Origin: Oegoconia quadripuncta
Taxonomy: Eukaryota; Arthropoda; Insecta; Lepidoptera; Autostichidae
Length of the DNA stretch: 64,000 bases
Assembly (NCBI GenBank): GCA_949316235.1
Contig: OX438744.1
Location: forward strand, 30,810,778 to 30,874,777
Reading direction: 5' to 3'
Shown here: positions 62,533-64,000 of the stretch, one piece after another
How positions within the stretch are numbered: the stretch's first letter is position 1
How the letters are laid out: each line of letters begins with the position of its first letter
Made by a program: the position numbers and the translations under genes
The notes under the pieces: model-generated
Databases searched by the model: none
Told to the model about the DNA's origin: nothing
The model's input: only the letters and a program-made list of their open reading frames with translations

Positions 62533-62744
62533 TATATAAATATTTGGGACACTTACACTAACCATCTAGTCGCAAACTAAGCCAAGTTAAGTGGATACTA
62601 GATAAACATACCTGCATAAATATTTATATAAACATCCATGACTCGGGAATAAATGTTCGTACCTATCCATCACAAACATTTACACCTCGCGGGATTCAAA
62701 CACGCAACTGTTGGTTTCGCAGTCAGGGTACACAAACCGGTCGT
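62533..62744 (-). mobile_element. SINE-2 (subfamily b)
   Basis: Tail ATAAATATTTGGGACACTTA, CACTAACCATCTAGTCGCAA; body ACATCCATGACTCGGGAATA. The head has CGCGGGATTCAAACACGCAA (mutated B box complement) and ACACAAACCGGTCG, with the A-box region shortened. Confidence 0.85.
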
Positions 62745-63295
62745 TGGTTAAATATTTAGACATAATAAGACATGTATTTGGAGCACAGTAGTTTATTACT
62801 TTTACGTATAATATGTAATATACTAGAAATAGTAATGTTTATTCTTTGATTAATTTTTGAAATGTTTGACAATCGTAACAATACTAATTTCTACGACTCG
62901 AGATGGACGCCTGCTATCATATCCATGCTTTAAGCGAATAAGAAAGATGCAAACCTTCCATGTCGTATCTTTGTAGAGAGACTGTGGGGCATGCTACATG
63001 TACAGACATGCTGATATAGACATAATACATGCATGGCTTCTGGATCTTATAGTGATACTTTCTATCTTATGGTCTTTTTGTTTCAAAAGTTGTTTAGATA
63101 CTGGGATCAGAGTATACAAAACAGCCATTTACTTGAATGCATTAAGGAATTTGTAGGTATTCAGTTAAATATATAACATAGCCAATTATTTTAAGAATTA
63201 TCCGCCAATTATTCATATATTTGTACTTTATCGTGATGTAATGAATACATACTTACCACTTATTTATAATTTTTATTATTGTAGGTAGGTACGTA
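62745..63295. other. Unassigned AT-rich sequence
   Basis: No repeat or coding signal recognised. Confidence 0.4.
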
Positions 63296-63412
63296 ATTCC
63301 CGAGTCATGGATGTTTTTATAAATATTTATGTATGTTTATCAGTTATCTAGTACCCATAGTACAAGCTTTGCTTAGTTTGGGACTAAATGATTGGTGTAA
63401 GTGCACCAAATT
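63296..63412 (+). mobile_element. SINE-2 (subfamily b), head missing
   Basis: TTCCCGAGTCATGGATGTTT, TTATCTAGTACCCATAGTAC, GCTTTGCTTAGTTTGGGACT and AATGATTGGTGTAAGTGCAC. Confidence 0.85.
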
Positions 63413-64000
63413 AAAAAAAAATGGACACGCTGTTGTAATAAAAGGTAAAATCTTTTGTGCACAATAAAAGTAAGATTTAAAAACGGGTAATACAGAAAAC
63501 CTGGTACTAGCAAAATAGATTGTTCAAAAACCTTCCAAACTGGGTCTTTATTCTTTATTGCATACAAAATACAAACAGATTACAGTCTGAAAATATGTAC
63601 AAAGATGAGCTTATCTCTAAATAGATCTCTAATCTCTAAGCTCTACTAGAGATTGCAAATGGGTACATGACATTTTTCATAACAAAGCATAGCTCGTGAC
63701 AATCAAAATAGCATTTGCAATAGCAAATTTCCATTTTCGAATAAACTGTTAAGACTTTTTGTGCGATACCGCTGTCCAGTTTTTCAACTTCGAAGCAATT
63801 TACACTTTTTTTCAGTCTAATTGTATTGCGGCACAATAGATCGGCCCCTTTGTCTCGATAGACGGTTGATTAGTCAAGAAAGTTAACGGACATTATGTCC
63901 ATCGGATTGTGGAATTGAGTCGAGCAAAAAGTTTTTAATTCAATAAATAAAGTCTTTTTCATGACGAGTTTTGTTTTTGGATATCTTTTTGGTCACCCTA
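63413..64000. other. Unassigned, with a LINE-O tail
   Basis: 63540-63652 (CTTTATTCTTTATTGCATAC, AGATGAGCTTATCTCTAAAT, AGATCTCTAATCTC) is a LINE-O 3' end on the minus strand. The rest is unrecognised. Confidence 0.5.

Noticed and set aside
1..64000. CRISPR array, bacterial operon or prophage
   Set aside because: There are no regularly spaced identical repeats, no ribosome binding sites or long coding frames, and the repeat content is that of an insect nuclear genome.
1..64000. TTAGG telomere repeats or an rDNA fragment
   Set aside because: No tandem TTAGG array and no recognisable rRNA sequence were seen.

Overview
The window looks like a non-coding, transposon-dense stretch of an insect genome, most likely from a moth or butterfly. 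It is AT-rich. No open frame exceeds 175 codons, and I recognise no host protein-coding exon, rRNA or true tRNA gene, CRISPR array or bacterial-style operon. The lepidopteran assignment rests on repeat style. There are tRNA-headed SINEs, the Lep1-like non-autonomous Helitron family (ends in CTAG before T, with an upstream GACGAAGTCGCGGG-type block), and many 5'-truncated LINE tails ending in ATG/GAT or GATTTT microsatellites. Family names used here (SINE-1, LINE-F and so on) are local labels, because no database could be searched.

The commonest element is SINE-1. It has a tRNA-like head with a GGTTCGATCCC B box, a body of about 300 bp, and a tail reading CATCAGGTGTGATTGAGGTC then poly-A. Roughly 22 copies or pieces lie on both strands. 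SINE-2 (about 12 copies) has a TGGTGTAGTGGTTAG A box and a GGTTCGAATCCC B box and falls into two subfamilies. SINE-3 is a third tRNA-headed family. LINE relics are almost all C-terminal reverse-transcriptase ends: RTE-like LINE-E, F, G and H, LINE-T, LINE-B, LINE-D, and LINE-N, whose tail resembles an RNase H domain. DNA-transposon relics include several TIR/foldback MITE families, an hAT transposase C-terminus near 51.6 kb and Lep1-like Helitrons.

Layout. 0-9 kb: LINE-H relic, an inverted SINE-1 pair, SINE-2, a Helitron, LINE-F broken by SINE-2, SINE-3 and a foldback. 9-19 kb: mostly unassigned DNA with LINE-T, LINE-N and LINE-F tails, SINE-1/2 copies, a hairpin beside an hAT-like MITE, and a LINE-H/LINE-T tandem. 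19-28 kb: a cluster of SINE-1/SINE-2/Helitron pieces, two MITE-L copies, MITE-K with a nested SINE-1, LINE-N, and a GC-rich island near 26.1-26.45 kb. 28-37 kb: SINE pairs, an inverted SINE-2 plus flank duplication, LINE-D inside SINE-2, LINE-N, LINE-E and the second SINE-in-MITE composite. 37-46 kb: two copies of a host repeat carrying the same LINE-G insertion. 46-58 kb: three TIR elements ending in CAGGGTG or a variant, more SINE-1, a degenerate minisatellite, the hAT relic, MITE-L and a LINE-F split by SINE-1. 58-64 kb: mostly unassigned, with a LINE-T relic and two SINE-2 copies.

The interest is in nesting and duplication history: SINE inside MITE, SINE inside LINE, LINE inside SINE, and composites present twice in opposite orientation. 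I found no convincing new functional system. The least explained pieces are the GC-rich island, the 142-codon frame at 59.5-60.0 kb, and the large unassigned blocks, which could be intronic or intergenic.
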